Assembly (NCBI RefSeq): GCF_009763255.1
Contig: NZ_WSJB01000006.1
Span: forward strand, 1 to 64,000
Source: Bordetella sp. 02P26C-1
GTDB taxonomy: Bacteria > Pseudomonadota > Gammaproteobacteria > Burkholderiales > Burkholderiaceae_B
Reading direction: 5' to 3'
DNA length: 64,000 bases
Position 1 is the stretch's first letter. Each line of letters begins with the position of its first letter. Shown one piece after another: positions 62,984-64,000 of the stretch. The notes below the pieces were generated by a model, which had not been told where the DNA came from, searched no databases, and saw nothing but the letters and a program-made list of their open reading frames with translations. Made by a program: the position numbers and the translations under genes.

Positions 62984-64000
62984 ATGCATAAAAATATTCT
63001 TATCGTCGGCGGCGGACATGCCGCCTCTCAACTTTGCGGCAGCCTGCTTGAAGGCGGCTATACCGGTGCGCTGACACTGATTAGTGAAGAGGCGTGCCTG
63101 CCCTATCACCGCCCTCCGCTTTCCAAGGCGTATTTATCCGAGGACAAAGTGGGCCCGCCGCTACTGCGCCCAGCCTCCGCATATGGTCACGCGCAGATCC
63201 TGTTGAATACACGCGTCACCGCCATCGACCGAACTCAACGCGAAGTGACGCTCAGCACCGGGGAACGTCTGCCCTACGATGCGCTGGTGCTGGCAACCGG
63301 CACGCGCGCGCGCAAGCTGCCGGATCTGCCCGACACGCTGGACAATGTCCACTATCTGCGTACCCATGCGGACGCGGAGCGCTTGCGCGACGCCTTCACC
63401 AAGGCATCGTCGCTGACCGTGCTGGGTGGCGGATTCATCGGGCTGGAAATTGCGGCCACTGGGGCCAAGCTGGGCAAACGCGTCGAAGTGTTTGAAAATG
63501 CACAGCGCTTGCTCGCGCGCGCGGTTTCGCCAGAGATCTCCGAAACCGTGGCAGAGAACCTGGTGCAAGCCGGCGTCGCGCTGAACCTGGACTGCGGACC
63601 GGTCACGTTCGACGTGGCCGATCAGCGCGTCACCGCCCTGAATACGGTCAAACAACAGCACCCGGTGGAACTCTTGGTCGTTGGGATTGGCGCTGTCCCC
63701 GAAGTCTCGCTGGCCCAGGCGATCGGCCTGACCTGCGAAAACGGGATCCGCGTGGACTCGCACATGCGCACAGAAGATCCGGCGATTTTTGCCATCGGCG
63801 ACTGTGCGCATTTCCCGTATGCCGCATGGAATCGCCCCATGCGCCTGGAGTCGGTGCAAAACGCCAACGACCAAGCTCGCACCTTGGCGGCAGTACTGCT
63901 GGACCAGGACCCGCAACCGTACGCGGCCCTGCCCTGGTTCTGGTCGGATCAGGGCAGCTTGCGGCTGCAGATCGCCGGACTCATGCCCGCACAGGGAGAA
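62984..64000 (+). CDS. Ferredoxin reductase, putidaredoxin/rhodocoxin reductase type (partial, runs off window)
   Basis: The frame is open from ATG 62984 to the window end (339 codons; family members have about 400-420). It has two Rossmann motifs: ILIVGGGHAASQLCGSL for FAD and LTVLGGGFIGLEIAATGAKL for NADH. The segment YHRPPLSKAYL and the FAD-binding DPAIFAIGDCAHFP are typical of oxygenase-coupled ferredoxin reductases. It would reduce the [2Fe-2S] ferredoxin at 53073 and so drive both P450s. It is divergent from the importer-P450 gene run. Confidence 0.93.
   Translation, partial: MHKNILIVGGGHAASQLCGSLLEGGYTGALTLISEEACLPYHRPPLSKAYLSEDKVGPPLLRPASAYGHAQILLNTRVTAIDRTQREVTLSTGERLPYDALVLATGTRARKLPDLPDTLDNVHYLRTHADAERLRDAFTKASSLTVLGGGFIGLEIAATGAKLGKRVEVFENAQRLLARAVSPEISETVAENLVQAGVALNLDCGPVTFDVADQRVTALNTVKQQHPVELLVVGIGAVPEVSLAQAIGLTCENGIRVDSHMRTEDPAIFAIGDCAHFPYAAWNRPMRLESVQNANDQARTLAAVLLDQDPQPYAALPWFWSDQGSLRLQIAGLMPAQGE

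Overview
The window is GC-rich, gene-dense bacterial DNA whose content points to a betaproteobacterium of the order Burkholderiales, probably an Alcaligenaceae relative of Bordetella or Achromobacter. The pointers are five orphan Bug-type (TctC family) periplasmic receptors, several IclR and LysR regulators, and a flagellar gene layout typical of that group. This is inferred from gene content; no rRNA or other marker gene is present.

Layout. (1) 1-12900: a FliK-like protein and a free-standing FlhB C-terminal domain, then fliE (reverse) and the long forward run fliF-G-H-I-J-K-L-M-N-O-P-Q-R. (2) 12963-17930: small accessory genes (VOC protein, DUF1428 protein, GlxA-type AraC regulator, NTF2-like protein, Bug receptor, an unrecognised protein). 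(3) 18026-25300, reverse: flgH-I-J, then flgK-flgL-chemoreceptor behind a consensus sigma-28 promoter. (4) 25301-38863: a 13.5-kb block of catabolic and transport genes lying between flgH and flgG, two genes that are normally adjacent. It holds an IclR and two LysR regulators, two FAD amine/amino-acid oxidoreductases, two M19 'dipeptidase'-like proteins, three Bug receptors, two SDRs and a TauD-type dioxygenase. (5) 38864-45256: flgG-F-E-D-C-B (reverse) and, divergently, flgA-flgM-flgN, with an FlhDC-like box and a second consensus sigma-28 promoter. (6) 45421-46437: a YnaI-like MscS channel. (7) 46558-50565: Bug receptor, family III CoA-transferase and HMG-CoA-lyase-like enzyme, with a divergent IclR gene. 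(8) 50764-64000: a reverse-strand run of about 12 kb encoding a branched-chain-type ABC importer, two SDRs, two CYP199-like cytochromes P450, a NodB-fold deacetylase/imidase-like hydrolase, a [2Fe-2S] ferredoxin, an IclR regulator and a NylA-like amidase. A ferredoxin reductase gene runs divergently off the right edge.

How the parts work together. Regions 1, 3 and 5 encode most of the flagellar basal body, export gate, switch, rod, hook and hook-filament junction, plus the FlgM checkpoint. Filament genes, motAB, flhA and full-length flhB are not in view. Region 8 looks like a self-contained catabolic system: an importer, a complete class I P450 electron chain (reductase, ferredoxin, two P450s), dehydrogenases, and two C-N hydrolases. 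Its divergent promoter region carries two near-identical 23-bp palindromes, one over each predicted transcription start. Region 4 contains two copies of an M19-Bug module in opposite orientations, and both M19 proteins lack the residues of one of the two zinc sites of the classical enzyme. The substrates of regions 4, 7 and 8 cannot be read from sequence alone.
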